A stretch of DNA of 64,000 bases from Scylla paramamosain (Eukaryota > Arthropoda > Malacostraca > Decapoda > Portunidae): NCBI RefSeq assembly GCF_035594125.1, contig NC_087157.1, positions 9,461,501 to 9,525,500 of the forward strand. Direction: 5' to 3'. The notes beneath the pieces were generated by a model that had not been told where the DNA came from, did no database searches, and saw only the letters and a program-made list of their open reading frames with translations. The translations under genes were made by a program, and so were the position numbers. Below are positions 49,585 to 59,420 of this stretch, in pieces; the stretch's first letter is position 1, and every line of letters begins with the position of its first letter.

Positions 49585-52500
49585 ATGTGCACTGAATTGA
49601 GTAGCCTAAGTGAAAATTACCCACAATTAGCTAGTATTAAGAGTGGTAATTTTAAATTGCTCTTTCAGTGTCTCAGTATTGACATAATTAAGTTGTTAGA
49701 TATGTCTGATACTGAGGAAATTAATGCCGTAGATGGCCTTAGGGAAGGTGAGGGTGAGCAAGTGGACAGGGATCAAACTTGTATTGAAGAAGTTAGTGTC
49801 AGGGAGCGAGTGCCAACCGATAAAGGAAGAGAATATCAAGTCAGTGTAACCAAAGGAAGAGCAGAGTCCTGTAAGCGTAAATGGAGCAGTGTTACCAGCA
49901 AAATTAAGAAAGGATTAAAAATTGTAATTAGCCCCTTTGAATTAGAGCCCATGTCAAGTGAAGTAATAGAGGCATTTCAGCAGTATTATGTGGAATACAC
50001 AAAGCTGGTGGAACTAGAGCCAGAAAGGTCAGAGGAGCTAAATGAAGAGCTGGAACACAATCAACAAGTTCACCATGAAATATTAGAAAGTATAGAATGT
50101 AAAAGAAAGGAGTTAAAGAATGACAGAGGATCAATTTGTTCCAGCAAACGGTCTAGACATTCTAGAGTCTCATCTACTTCATCACGTTCATCAGCAGCAC
50201 AAAGAAAGCAAGAAGTAGCAGCAAAGGTAGCCAGACTTAGAAAGGAAATGGAATATCATGATAGTTTAGCAGAGGCAGAAGTTATGTTAGCTAAGACAAA
50301 AGCAGAGGCAGAAGCAATGTTCTCAAAGAAAAAGAAAGAGAGAGATTTAGCAGTTGCTAGTGCTGAACTTAATGCTCTTAGCTTAGTTGAAGAAGTAAAA
50401 ATGCTTCCAGGTAATGATGAAAGTGTAGAGAAGCAAAGTTATCTTCAACAATACATAGAGTCACAAAATGAAATGAAAGCACAAGCAATTGCAAATCAAC
50501 AAAGTGACAATGCCATGCCTCACAAATATGTTACATTCCATGACCCACAGAAACCTTCTTCTTGCAATAGAGATAATGAATTGATGACAAATGAAGTAGA
50601 TGGACAAATATTTAGTGAACCTCAGGTAATAAATCTCAACCCTACAGCTCAAAGTCTTGTACCAAGCTCTCGTAGACACACTCATAATGTCAACATGCCT
50701 AATAATGTGAATAATGTGAGACAGAATCATCAATCCTTTTCCCATCCTGGGGGAACCTTTGCAATCAACATACCTGATCCCAAGTGGAGCCTCCCTCCAA
50801 TAGAGCCTAACACTTTTGATGGAGAACCCATGGAATTTCCAAGTTGGTTGAAAAACTTTGAAACTTATGTAGAGTCTAAAACTTCTGTTGGTAAAGAGAG
50901 ACTTGCCTACTTAGAGAGGTATACAACTGGTGAGGCAAAGAATGCCATTAAAATGTTAATGCACTTTAACTCTGATGCTGACTATGTGCAAGCAAAGAAA
51001 ATTCTTAGTGATAGATTTGGAAACAAAAGCATCATAGCTGATGCTTACACAAATAAGTTAATGAATTGGCTACCAATCTCTCCGCATAATGGTCCAGCAT
51101 TAACAGCTTTCTCAGATTTTTTGAAGTGCTGTTTAGCTGCAATGAAACACACTTCTTATTTGTCATTTCTGAATGATCCTAGAGAGCAGAGAAAGGTGCT
51201 AGCAAAACTCCCTGAACATGTTGTTCATGACTGGAGAAAGCAAGCGATGATATATCTTGATACTAACAGTAATAACACTTCTAGTAGCAATGAAGAGCAC
51301 CACCCACCCTTTGAAATGTTATGTGAATTTGTCCAGAACGAAGCAAAAGGAGCAAGCAATCCATTTCTTTCCTGGAATTCAGTAAGTAGGGAAGTAAATG
51401 ACTGGATCAAAACTCAAACATGGGCAACCAATTGGAAACCAAGGGAATCAAACATCATGACAAAGAATAGAGGGAGTAGAACTTTCATGGCTAAATCAAT
51501 TGAGGAAAAACCAATGTGGTCATTCCAAAGTAAAGTAAATGTACAAGCCAACAAACAGTATCCCAAGGACCAGGAAAGGAAAGGACGATTCTGTCACTAC
51601 TGTACAAAGGATCATGATTTAGATGATTGCAAGGAATTTGCCAAACTTGATGGTAATACTAGGTACAAATTTGCTAAAGAAAAACGGTTATGTACAGGGT
51701 GTCTAAAAATGGGTCACAAAGGAAAGGATTGTAGAAGAAGGAAAGTTTGTAAAGTATGTCAGAGATACCATCCCACAGCTCTTCACAATGATGACATGAC
51801 AAGAACTGAGAGCCAAAAGGTGCCAGCACAAGCAACTCAGCCTAAAGATGATAAACCCACAGTAGTAGCCAATAAGGTCAAAGTTACAGAATCAGTGACA
51901 CATGACATGCACACCATGATAGTTCCTGTATGGTTACATCATGTTAGTAACGAAGAGAATAAATTTTTAGTGTATGCCCTGCTGGATGAGCAGTCTGATG
52001 CTTCATTCATCAAGGAAAGCACTCTGAATAAATTGGGAGTTAGTGGACCATCAGTGTCACTCAATATCCACACAATAAGTGGAAAACAAATCACTGATTC
52101 TATCAAAATTCATGGACTTAAAGTAAGAGGTTATAATGAAGAAGTGGAAATATCAGTCCCTTCAGCATATTCAACAGAAAACATTTCAGCTGGACGGAGT
52201 CAGATACCAAGGCCTGAGACTGCTTGTGACTGGCCCCACTTAAAGGCAATCTCTGACAAACTAATGAAATATGACCCAAACATTGACATAGGACTTCTCA
52301 TTGGTCTTGATTGTGCAGAAGCCATTATGGCAGAAGAGCAAATAGCAGGTGATAGTAAGAAGCATCCCTATGCTCGTAGGACAGAGCTAGGTTGGGGGAT
52401 CATTGGTAAAATCTCACCACATTCAAGTCCATTGGAAGATACAGTGGTAGTCTACAGAACAGTGACACAAGAAGTAGAAATCAATGAAGAAAAGAGGGTT

Positions 52501-54090
52501 AATTTCTTAGTGTTTCCTACTAAAACCAAAGAGATGATTAATCCTTCTCAAGTGAGAGATATGTTTGAACTTGACTTCAGTGATAGAAAGTCAGCTGACA
52601 CTCCATTATCATATGAAGATAAAAGGTTTATGAGTAAGATGAAAGAAGGAGTACATCAGCTGAAGGATGGCCATTATGAGTTGCCCCTTCCTCTTAAAGA
52701 TGATAAGGTCAAGCTTCCAAACAACAAACTATTAGCAGAGCAGAGACTCAAGAAGTTAAGAGCTAAACTTGAGAAGGATAATCAACACAAAGGTGATTAC
52801 AAAGTGTTCATGGATGATATGATTACAAAGGGTTATGCAGAGGTTGTACCGACAAAGGATTTAGTTAGGAATGATGGTAAGGTCTGGTACATTCCACATC
52901 ATGGAGTCTATCATCCAAGAAAGCCAAAGAAGTTGAGAGTTGTATTTGACTGTAGTGCAAACTACAGGAACCAGTCATTAAACAGTCACCTGTTACAAGG
53001 CCCAGACCTTACCAACAAACTTATTGGAGTATTGTGTAGGTTTAGGCAAGAAAGCATTGCACTTGTATGTGATATAGAGGCAATGTACCATCAAGTGAAG
53101 GTCAACCCAGAACACAGAGACATGTTAAGATTCCTTTGGTGGGAAAATGGTGACCTTAATAATGAGATAGCTGAATACAGGATGACAGCTCACCTGTTTG
53201 GAGCTACATCATATCCAAGTGTAGCTAACTTTGCACATAAGAAAGCTGCAGATGACTACGGGTGTGGATCTGATGCAGCCAAGTTTGTAAGAAACAACTT
53301 TTATGTTGATGATGGTTTGAAGTCAGTAGCTACAATGGATGAAGCTGTCACTCTTATTCAGCAGAGCAAAGAATTATGTTACAAGGGAGGTTTTAACCTT
53401 CATAAGTTCTTGTCAAACAACAAAGATGTATTAGCTGCAATTTCTCCTCATGAGAGAGCAGATGGAATTAAAAGTTTGGATTTTAGTAAGAATGAAGACA
53501 CACTGCCTATAGAAAGAACTTTGGGAGTTGAGTGGTGCATAGAATCTGACACATTTCAATTTAGAATAAAGCTGAAAGACAAGCCACTCACCAGGAGAGG
53601 TATTCTGTCAACAGTGAGCTCTATATATGATCCATTAGGTCTAGTGTCACCTCTCATACTGACTGGAAAGCAAATTTTACAAGAATTATGTAAGAATGCA
53701 GTTGATTGGGATGATGAGGTGCCAGATTATGTCAAACCTAAATGGATAAAATGGAAGGATGAGCTGCACAAACTAGATCAGTTAAAGGTACCTAGATGCT
53801 ACAAACCTGATGACTTTGGGGAAGTAGAAAAGGTTGAACTCCATCACTTTTCAGATGCCTGTCAAGAGGGATATGGCCAGTGCTCATATATTAGATTAAT
53901 TAGCAAGACTGGCCAAATTCATTGTGCATTAGTAATGGCAAAGTCACGTGTCACACCTCTAAAAACCATGACAATTCCCAGACTAGAACTAACAGCAGCA
54001 GTGGTGTCAGTTAGAATCCATAAACTCTTGAAGGGAGAACTTGAATATAATAATGTGGAAAAAGGAGTATGTGCAATTCCTACAACTTAG
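49585..54090 (+). CDS. BEL/Pao gag-pol polyprotein, truncated in RNase H/integrase
   Basis: 1501 codons without a stop; the likely initiator is the ATG at 49702 (MSDTEEINAVDG). The order is: a charged coiled-coil-like N-terminus rich in Lys/Glu (residues 150-300); a DUF1759-type Gag core (FDGEPMEFPSWLKNFETYVE, about residue 412); Cys/His boxes (CHYCTKDHDLDDCKEFAK and CTGCLKMGHKGKDC, about 669-715); protease (ALLDEQSDASF, about 797); RT with catalytic YVDD near 1240; and the start of RNase H (HHFSDACQEGYGQ). The frame ends at CAIPTT soon after a deletion junction near 54050, so the rest of RNase H and the whole integrase core are lost. Confidence 0.93.
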   Translation: MCTELSSLSENYPQLASIKSGNFKLLFQCLSIDIIKLLDMSDTEEINAVDGLREGEGEQVDRDQTCIEEVSVRERVPTDKGREYQVSVTKGRAESCKRKWSSVTSKIKKGLKIVISPFELEPMSSEVIEAFQQYYVEYTKLVELEPERSEELNEELEHNQQVHHEILESIECKRKELKNDRGSICSSKRSRHSRVSSTSSRSSAAQRKQEVAAKVARLRKEMEYHDSLAEAEVMLAKTKAEAEAMFSKKKKERDLAVASAELNALSLVEEVKMLPGNDESVEKQSYLQQYIESQNEMKAQAIANQQSDNAMPHKYVTFHDPQKPSSCNRDNELMTNEVDGQIFSEPQVINLNPTAQSLVPSSRRHTHNVNMPNNVNNVRQNHQSFSHPGGTFAINIPDPKWSLPPIEPNTFDGEPMEFPSWLKNFETYVESKTSVGKERLAYLERYTTGEAKNAIKMLMHFNSDADYVQAKKILSDRFGNKSIIADAYTNKLMNWLPISPHNGPALTAFSDFLKCCLAAMKHTSYLSFLNDPREQRKVLAKLPEHVVHDWRKQAMIYLDTNSNNTSSSNEEHHPPFEMLCEFVQNEAKGASNPFLSWNSVSREVNDWIKTQTWATNWKPRESNIMTKNRGSRTFMAKSIEEKPMWSFQSKVNVQANKQYPKDQERKGRFCHYCTKDHDLDDCKEFAKLDGNTRYKFAKEKRLCTGCLKMGHKGKDCRRRKVCKVCQRYHPTALHNDDMTRTESQKVPAQATQPKDDKPTVVANKVKVTESVTHDMHTMIVPVWLHHVSNEENKFLVYALLDEQSDASFIKESTLNKLGVSGPSVSLNIHTISGKQITDSIKIHGLKVRGYNEEVEISVPSAYSTENISAGRSQIPRPETACDWPHLKAISDKLMKYDPNIDIGLLIGLDCAEAIMAEEQIAGDSKKHPYARRTELGWGIIGKISPHSSPLEDTVVVYRTVTQEVEINEEKRVNFLVFPTKTKEMINPSQVRDMFELDFSDRKSADTPLSYEDKRFMSKMKEGVHQLKDGHYELPLPLKDDKVKLPNNKLLAEQRLKKLRAKLEKDNQHKGDYKVFMDDMITKGYAEVVPTKDLVRNDGKVWYIPHHGVYHPRKPKKLRVVFDCSANYRNQSLNSHLLQGPDLTNKLIGVLCRFRQESIALVCDIEAMYHQVKVNPEHRDMLRFLWWENGDLNNEIAEYRMTAHLFGATSYPSVANFAHKKAADDYGCGSDAAKFVRNNFYVDDGLKSVATMDEAVTLIQQSKELCYKGGFNLHKFLSNNKDVLAAISPHERADGIKSLDFSKNEDTLPIERTLGVEWCIESDTFQFRIKLKDKPLTRRGILSTVSSIYDPLGLVSPLILTGKQILQELCKNAVDWDDEVPDYVKPKWIKWKDELHKLDQLKVPRCYKPDDFGEVEKVELHHFSDACQEGYGQCSYIRLISKTGQIHCALVMAKSRVTPLKTMTIPRLELTAAVVSVRIHKLLKGELEYNNVEKGVCAIPTT

Positions 54091-54349
54091 AAATAAGTGG
54101 ACAACACCAAAGAGGAATCTCAGTGTAAATGACATAGTTATCATCAAAGATCAGAATTTAGCAAGGAACCAGTGGAAACTGGGAAGAGTAACAGAAGTAT
54201 CTCCTGATCATGATGGCCTAGTAAGAAAGGTTAAGGTCCTGGTTTCAGACTGTAATCTTGACAACCAGGGAAGACACATAAAGGCAAACAGGACCATCAT
54301 AGAGGGGCCAATACATAGTCTAGTATTGCTGTTAGCAGGTAATGCATAA
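54050..54349 (+). pseudogene. BEL/Pao pol C-terminal remnant
   Basis: A shifted frame encodes KKEYVQFLQLRNKWTTPKRN and VIIKDQNLARNQWKLGRV, typical of the region after the integrase core (DUF5641-like). It stops at 54349. It marks the far side of an internal deletion. Confidence 0.85.
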
Positions 54350-54472
54350 TAATAGACCGGAGCATCCCCGCCAAGGAGCCAGTGTAACAAAACATATTAT
54401 GTGCTAATCCTAGTTTTAAGGTACATACTAATCTTAATTTAAGGTAAATTGTTACACAATTTAGGGGAGCCA

Positions 54473-55000
54473 TGTTACTGTATGTAAAGCGTATGTACCT
54501 CATGTCATTATTCCTCGGCATTTATAAGTGAAATGTTCAATAGTTTTCTATTTGCATGAAAACGTGTAATATGTGTAAGTATCAGTATTCAATGCTATAT
54601 TAAGCACCGAAGCCGATGCTCACTTGTTGGTAGTGTGGGGTTAACCTGCTAGTCGCCTGCGGGCATCACTCACGGCCAAGTCGCGCTCAGACAAAGACGG
54701 GCAGGATGGTGACCGAGGTAAATACTTTAATTTTGTAGTAAAAACTGATTGTCATAGTGCCAAGTCAATTGCATGTATTGTTAATGAATATTGTAATATG
54801 TTGAAAGTGTTTAATATCCGTGTATAATGTTATTTTGTAAGAAATTGAGACCGAGAACTTGTTCGCAGTTCTTACGGTCATGCCTACCTCATCAATAAAC
54901 GTCAGAGAGAGAACTGCCTTTCCTCGACCCTACGATGATGGGTGTGATCAGTAAAACAGATCACCTGAGAGCCAATTGATGCCCAGCCGGTGCGGCTACA
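54473..55000 (+). repeat. BEL/Pao 3' LTR
   Basis: 528 bp, followed by the target duplication CACAG. Confidence 0.95.
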
Positions 55001-56700
55001 CACAGTCTCTCATTCAACACTGCACTGAAAACTTTACCTACTGTATTCACTAATGCAATTGGCCTGTAGTTCTTCAGCTCATTCTTACTCTTAAATCCTC
55101 CCTTATGTAACAGACACACTCGGCTCTCATTCCACTTTCTTGGCACTCTCTCTTCATCCCACACTCGGTTGAATAACTCAGTCATTCTGTCTATCACTAC
55201 CTCCCCACCATTCTTGTAGAACTCATAGGGTATATCATCTGGACCTGCTGCCTTGCCATTCTTCTGCCTTCTCACACACCTCTCCACTTCATCCCTACTG
55301 ATTCTTTCATCCAGTTCATCTGCATTCTTCCTTTCCAGTGTTACACATTCTTCTCTCACACTAAACATCTCACCTACCCCACCTACTTCTTCCCAGAACC
55401 CTTTGATTGCCTCCCTGATTCCATCCTTCTCTGTTATAACTACACCCTCCACTTTTAGACTCTCCACACCAACACTGCCTGACATATTCTCACCTCTCAT
55501 GAACTTGTACCATTCACGGCCACCTTCCATACCTTTCTCCCTTAAAGATTGAATCACGCTCCTTTCACTCTTCACTTTAGCATTCATTATCATTCGTCTC
55601 GTCAACCGCTGCTGCTTCACATACGCTGCCCATGCATTCAGATACTCATTCTCTGCCTCATCGCTTTCATGCCTCTTTTTCCTCAGCCATCTACACTGTC
55701 TACTCATTCTCTTTCGCTCCTTCCTAGCCGCTCTGATTTCATCATTCCACCATGGTTTACAGACATTCTTTCTTCTACCTACTCTCACAAACCCTATCTG
55801 GTTCTCAGCAGCACCCCTCACGTCCTCAACCAGTTTCTCATTCAGATGCTCCACGTCATGCACACTTTCGTCGTCCCAGCTTCTCTCACTCAGATCAACC
55901 TGAAAGTTCTCCCACCCTACATCTCTCAGTCTCCACTTCTTTCTCTTACTTGCCACTTTCACTTCATTCCCACCCTGCATCAAGCACTCCACAACCAGCA
56001 TGTTGTGATCGGACACAATATCAACCAAACCATCCTCATCTATCCACATGTGCGACACAATTTCACGCATTCTTCCATTCACCAACATGTAATCAATTGC
56101 CGATTCCTGTTCTCTTGCACTCCAAGTCACACGCCCCTCTGCCAAAGTAACGTTCAGATTTTCCAGCTCCAGTTCATCAACAAACTCTCCAAGCATTTCA
56201 CCATTCCTGTTCACCTGTTCCCCCAGTATTCCCACATGTGCATTCATGTCACCCATAATTAGCACTCTCTCCTCTCCATGCTCTCTCACAACTTTCTTAA
56301 GTATGTCATACTTCCTCCTATTTTCCCTCTCTGCTCTTTCACCCATGACAGTCATGTACGCTACCACCAGTACCACCTTCTCTGGTCTGCCACGACCATC
56401 CATGCATTCCACTCTTACTGCAAGCACATCCTCACTACTTGTACACTCCCCCACATCAATCTCCTCTACTTTCAGTCCTCTTTCTTTCTTGTAGAGTAGG
56501 GCTACGCCTCCTCCCAGTGTTTCCTGTGCCTTACGCCCCTTTCCAATCATAACATACTCGCATCCCTCCATTCGTACATCATCTCTCAGGTGAGTCTCAG
56601 TGAGCCCGACTAAGTCGAACCTCCACTCCCTGAGCTCCTTGCATACATCCTCAAACTTGCCCACACCCCATCCTCTCACATTCATACAGCCAATCTTCAC
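54961..56700 (-). CDS. LINE copy A endonuclease and RT N-terminal part
   Basis: 579 codons, the last 14 read into the BEL/Pao LTR. An APE-type endonuclease occupies about residues 1-250: MKIGCMNVRGW start, LTETHL, GDMNAH and SDHNMLV carry the usual Asn, Glu, Asp and His positions. A basic linker follows, then the first RT motifs (GKAAGPDDIPYEFYKNGG, NYRPIALVNTVGKVFSAVL). No internal stop is seen. Endonuclease plus RT with a C-terminal Cys/His motif would fit the I/R1 or a related LINE group; I cannot place the clade more closely. Confidence 0.92.
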   Translation of the reverse strand: MKIGCMNVRGWGVGKFEDVCKELREWRFDLVGLTETHLRDDVRMEGCEYVMIGKGRKAQETLGGGVALLYKKERGLKVEEIDVGECTSSEDVLAVRVECMDGRGRPEKVVLVVAYMTVMGERAERENRRKYDILKKVVREHGEERVLIMGDMNAHVGILGEQVNRNGEMLGEFVDELELENLNVTLAEGRVTWSAREQESAIDYMLVNGRMREIVSHMWIDEDGLVDIVSDHNMLVVECLMQGGNEVKVASKRKKWRLRDVGWENFQVDLSERSWDDESVHDVEHLNEKLVEDVRGAAENQIGFVRVGRRKNVCKPWWNDEIRAARKERKRMSRQCRWLRKKRHESDEAENEYLNAWAAYVKQQRLTRRMIMNAKVKSERSVIQSLREKGMEGGREWYKFMRGENMSGSVGVESLKVEGVVITEKDGIREAIKGFWEEVGGVGEMFSVREECVTLERKNADELDERISRDEVERCVRRQKNGKAAGPDDIPYEFYKNGGEVVIDRMTELFNRVWDEERVPRKWNESRVCLLHKGGFKSKNELKNYRPIALVNTVGKVFSAVLNERLCVAAPAGHQLALR

Positions 56701-56741
56701 ACCTCGACCAATCAGGCAGCGACTTGGTGAGGGGCTGGTGA
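55001..56741 (-). mobile_element. LINE copy A, 5' half
   Basis: Holds the endonuclease and the first part of the RT, plus about 40 nt of leader before the ATG at 56700. It is cut at 55001-55005 (CACAG) by the BEL/Pao element; the protein frame resumes in phase at 48840. Confidence 0.92.
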
Positions 56742-57627
56742 TCTTGATCTTGATCTTGATGGTACAGGTGGCACAGGATCACTCCTGAGCCAGGCCTTTG
56801 GATCGGCAACTCCTGTAGAAAGGGGGAAAAAAAAAAGAGAAACGAACAGCATCCTCTATCCTAATTGTTCATACACCTGGCACGCCACATTCTCTCCAGA
56901 AACTCTTTCACCGCCTCAATCATCCTTTCATTGGCCTCTCTACCCAGTCCCAGCAACAACACCATCCATTCCTTTCCTGTCTTCTCCACTCTTTCATTCC
57001 TATCATGCCCTAACTCAGTCAGTATCACTTGCATCATCTCATTCCTGTCTCTGGCATACTGCACACACTCCAGCACCACATGTTCCACCGTCTCATCCTC
57101 TCCCATGTCACACATCTGGCACACTTTGCTGCGGGAGTCAGACCACCTGTAACTCCTTGCATTCACATCCATACACTGTGCCCTCGCTCGGAAGAGAAGA
57201 TCACCGCCCAGGCTTCCATCATACCACCTTTCATACCTCGGGGCCTCTTTCTCCTTGTACCATTCCAGGGTCTTCTTTCTTTCCATCTCATTCTTCCATT
57301 CATTCAGTCCCACACATTTCACTTCTTTGTCTATCTCATTCTTCCATTTTCTCACATCCCATTCGGCTCCCACTCTTCCTCCTCTTGTTACCACCCATTC
57401 ACGCTCATTTTGATTCCTCCCAGCCATTCTTATCGCCCACACAACTTGCAATCCATTCCTGTCTGTCATTCTCATGCATCTCTTCCTCCATTTGCTTCCA
57501 CTTTCATTCCACAGGTACACCTTCCTTGCTATTCTTGCATCATCCATTCTCTCAAGCCTAATCTTGTACCTAAGTGTGGCTTTTGTCAGTCTTTCTCTGA
57601 AGGTGCTCCATCCCATGTCACCTCTCT
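56742..57627 (-). mobile_element. LINE copy B, 5'-truncated 3' fragment
   Basis: Same family as copy A: an 886-bp 3' fragment with the ATCAAG tail at 56742-56763. Flanked by CTGGTG at 56737-56742 and 57626-57631, a likely target duplication. The frame 57655-56861 (264 codons from the first Met) is open through the Cys/His motif and ends at RARCMNN. Confidence 0.9.
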
Positions 57628-57925
57628 GGTGTGTGGCCAGTGTTGCCAGATCCACAGATTTTCCTGAGGTTCTACAGATTTCAGACCTCGTTTCAGATTT
57701 TCAGATTTTTTTTTCTAAATGGACAAAATCTACAGATATTTTCCTCACTTAAGGCACTTACTTAAGAATATGGTATGCATGAGTTCGGGACAGATGCCCT
57801 GTATTTTTCTTTTCCCTTGCGGGAGTTGCCGATAAAAAAGGCCAGCCCTCCCCTAGAAGGAGGCACCTGCAACATCAAGTTTTAGTTCAGAGGCTACATA
57901 AAGATCAAGATCATCCTGATCCCCG

Positions 57926-59032
57926 AGGCGGCAAGGATGAGAGCAAGTAAGTATGATGTGTTGAGAGAAGTGTGGAAGAGTGTGGCTGTGCCATGTATAA
58001 TGTATGGTATGGATGTGATTGCATGGAATGAAAGTGAAATTGATAAGTTAGAAGTGGGCCAGAACAAAGTAGCAAGGATGGCACTGAGTGCACCGAGGTG
58101 CACAGCAGTTGAAGCCTTGAGAGGTGACATGGGATGGAGCACCTTCAGAGAAAGACTGACAAAAGCCACACTTAGGTACAAGATTAGGCTTGAGAGAATG
58201 GATGATGCAAGAATAGCAAGGAAGGTGTACCTGTGGAATGAAAGTGGAAGCAAATGGAGGAAGAGATGCATGAGAATGACAGACAGGAATGGATTGCAAG
58301 TTGTGTGGGCGATAAGAATGGCTGGTAGGAATCAAAATGAGCGTGAATGGGTGGTAACAAGAGGAGGAAGAGTGGGAGCCGAATGGGATGTGAGAAAATG
58401 GAAGAATGAGATAGACAAAGAAGTGAAATGTGTGGGACTGAATGAATGGAAGAATGAGATGGAAAGAAAGAAGACCCTGGAATGGTACAAGGAGAAAGAG
58501 GCCCCGAGGTATGAAAGGTGGTATGATGGAAGCCTGGGCGGTGATCTTCTCTTCCGAGCGAGGGCACAGTGTATGGATGTGAATGCAAGGAGTTACAGGT
58601 GGTCTGAGTCCCGCAGCAAAGTGTGCCAGATGTGTGACATGGGAGAGGATGAGACGGTGGAACATGTGGTGCTGGAGTGTGTGCAGTATGCCAGAGACAG
58701 GAATGAGATGATGCAAGTGATACTGACTGAGTTAGGGCATGATAGGAATGAAAGAGTGGAGAAGACAGGAAAGGAATGGATGGTGTTGTTGCTGGGACTG
58801 TGTAGAGAGGCCAATGAAAGGATGATTGAGGCGGTGAAAGAGTTTCTGGAGAGAATGTGGCGTGCCAGGTGTATGAACAATTAGGATAGAGGATGCTGTT
58901 CGTTTCTCTTTTTTTTTCCCCCTTTCTACAGGAGTTGCCGATCCAAAGGCCTGGCTCAGGAGTGATCCTGTGCCACCTGTACCATCAAGATCAAGATCAT
59001 GTACCATCAAGATCAAGATCAAGATCAAGGCC
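57926..59032 (+). mobile_element. LINE copy C, 5'-truncated, plus strand
   Basis: Same family as copies A and B, on the opposite strand. Flanked by a short CCCGAG duplication (before 57926 and after 59032). The 3' end has GTACCATCAAGATCAAGATC twice, followed by more ATCAAG units. Confidence 0.9.
57937..58884 (+). pseudogene. LINE copy C RT tail, intact frame fragment
   Basis: 315 codons open to RARCMNN, starting MRASKYDVLREVWKSVAVPC. Covers the post-RT domain and the Cys/His motif (CQMCDMGEDETVEHVVLEC) without the RT core. Likely a dead fragment despite the open frame. Confidence 0.88.
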
Positions 59033-59420
59033 CGAGGGCGCGCGCGTCATGTAAACAAAGTACAAACATACTCCCAGTCCCACAGCCTGCCCTACACGAC
59101 CCCAGCAAACACACAAGAACAAGCTATAGAGCTACATCGTCGCTATACCCTTACAACTACAAGCTATAGCAAGTAAGTAAGCTCTGCATGCTCAGAGGCG
59201 TAACAATAGGGTGGCAGAGGTAGCAAACTGCCACGGGGCCAGGGCCTATATAATAATGATTAGGTAAAGGGGGCCCGAGCCTATGGACGTAGAGTCTCGA
59301 AAAGGGGCCAAGGGACCCAAGGGGTATGACATAATGCTAGCATTATGTCATTATCCCATATATGCTTGATATATACTGCTTGATATGTCATGTGATCTCA
59401 TTAGCTTTATTATGTCCTGT

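Larger units (their letters stand above)
48841..55000 (+). mobile_element. BEL/Pao LTR retrotransposon with integrase deletion
   Basis: 6160 bp, LTRs 48841-49368 and 54473-55000 (528 bp each). They begin TGTTACTG, end GGCTACA and look identical. The 5-bp target duplication CACAG is usual for BEL/Pao. There is one long gag-pol frame. A polypurine stretch (TTTAGGGGAGCCA) precedes the 3' LTR. No primer site directly adjacent to the 5' LTR could be assigned. It is inserted into LINE copy A, in the opposite orientation. Confidence 0.95.
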
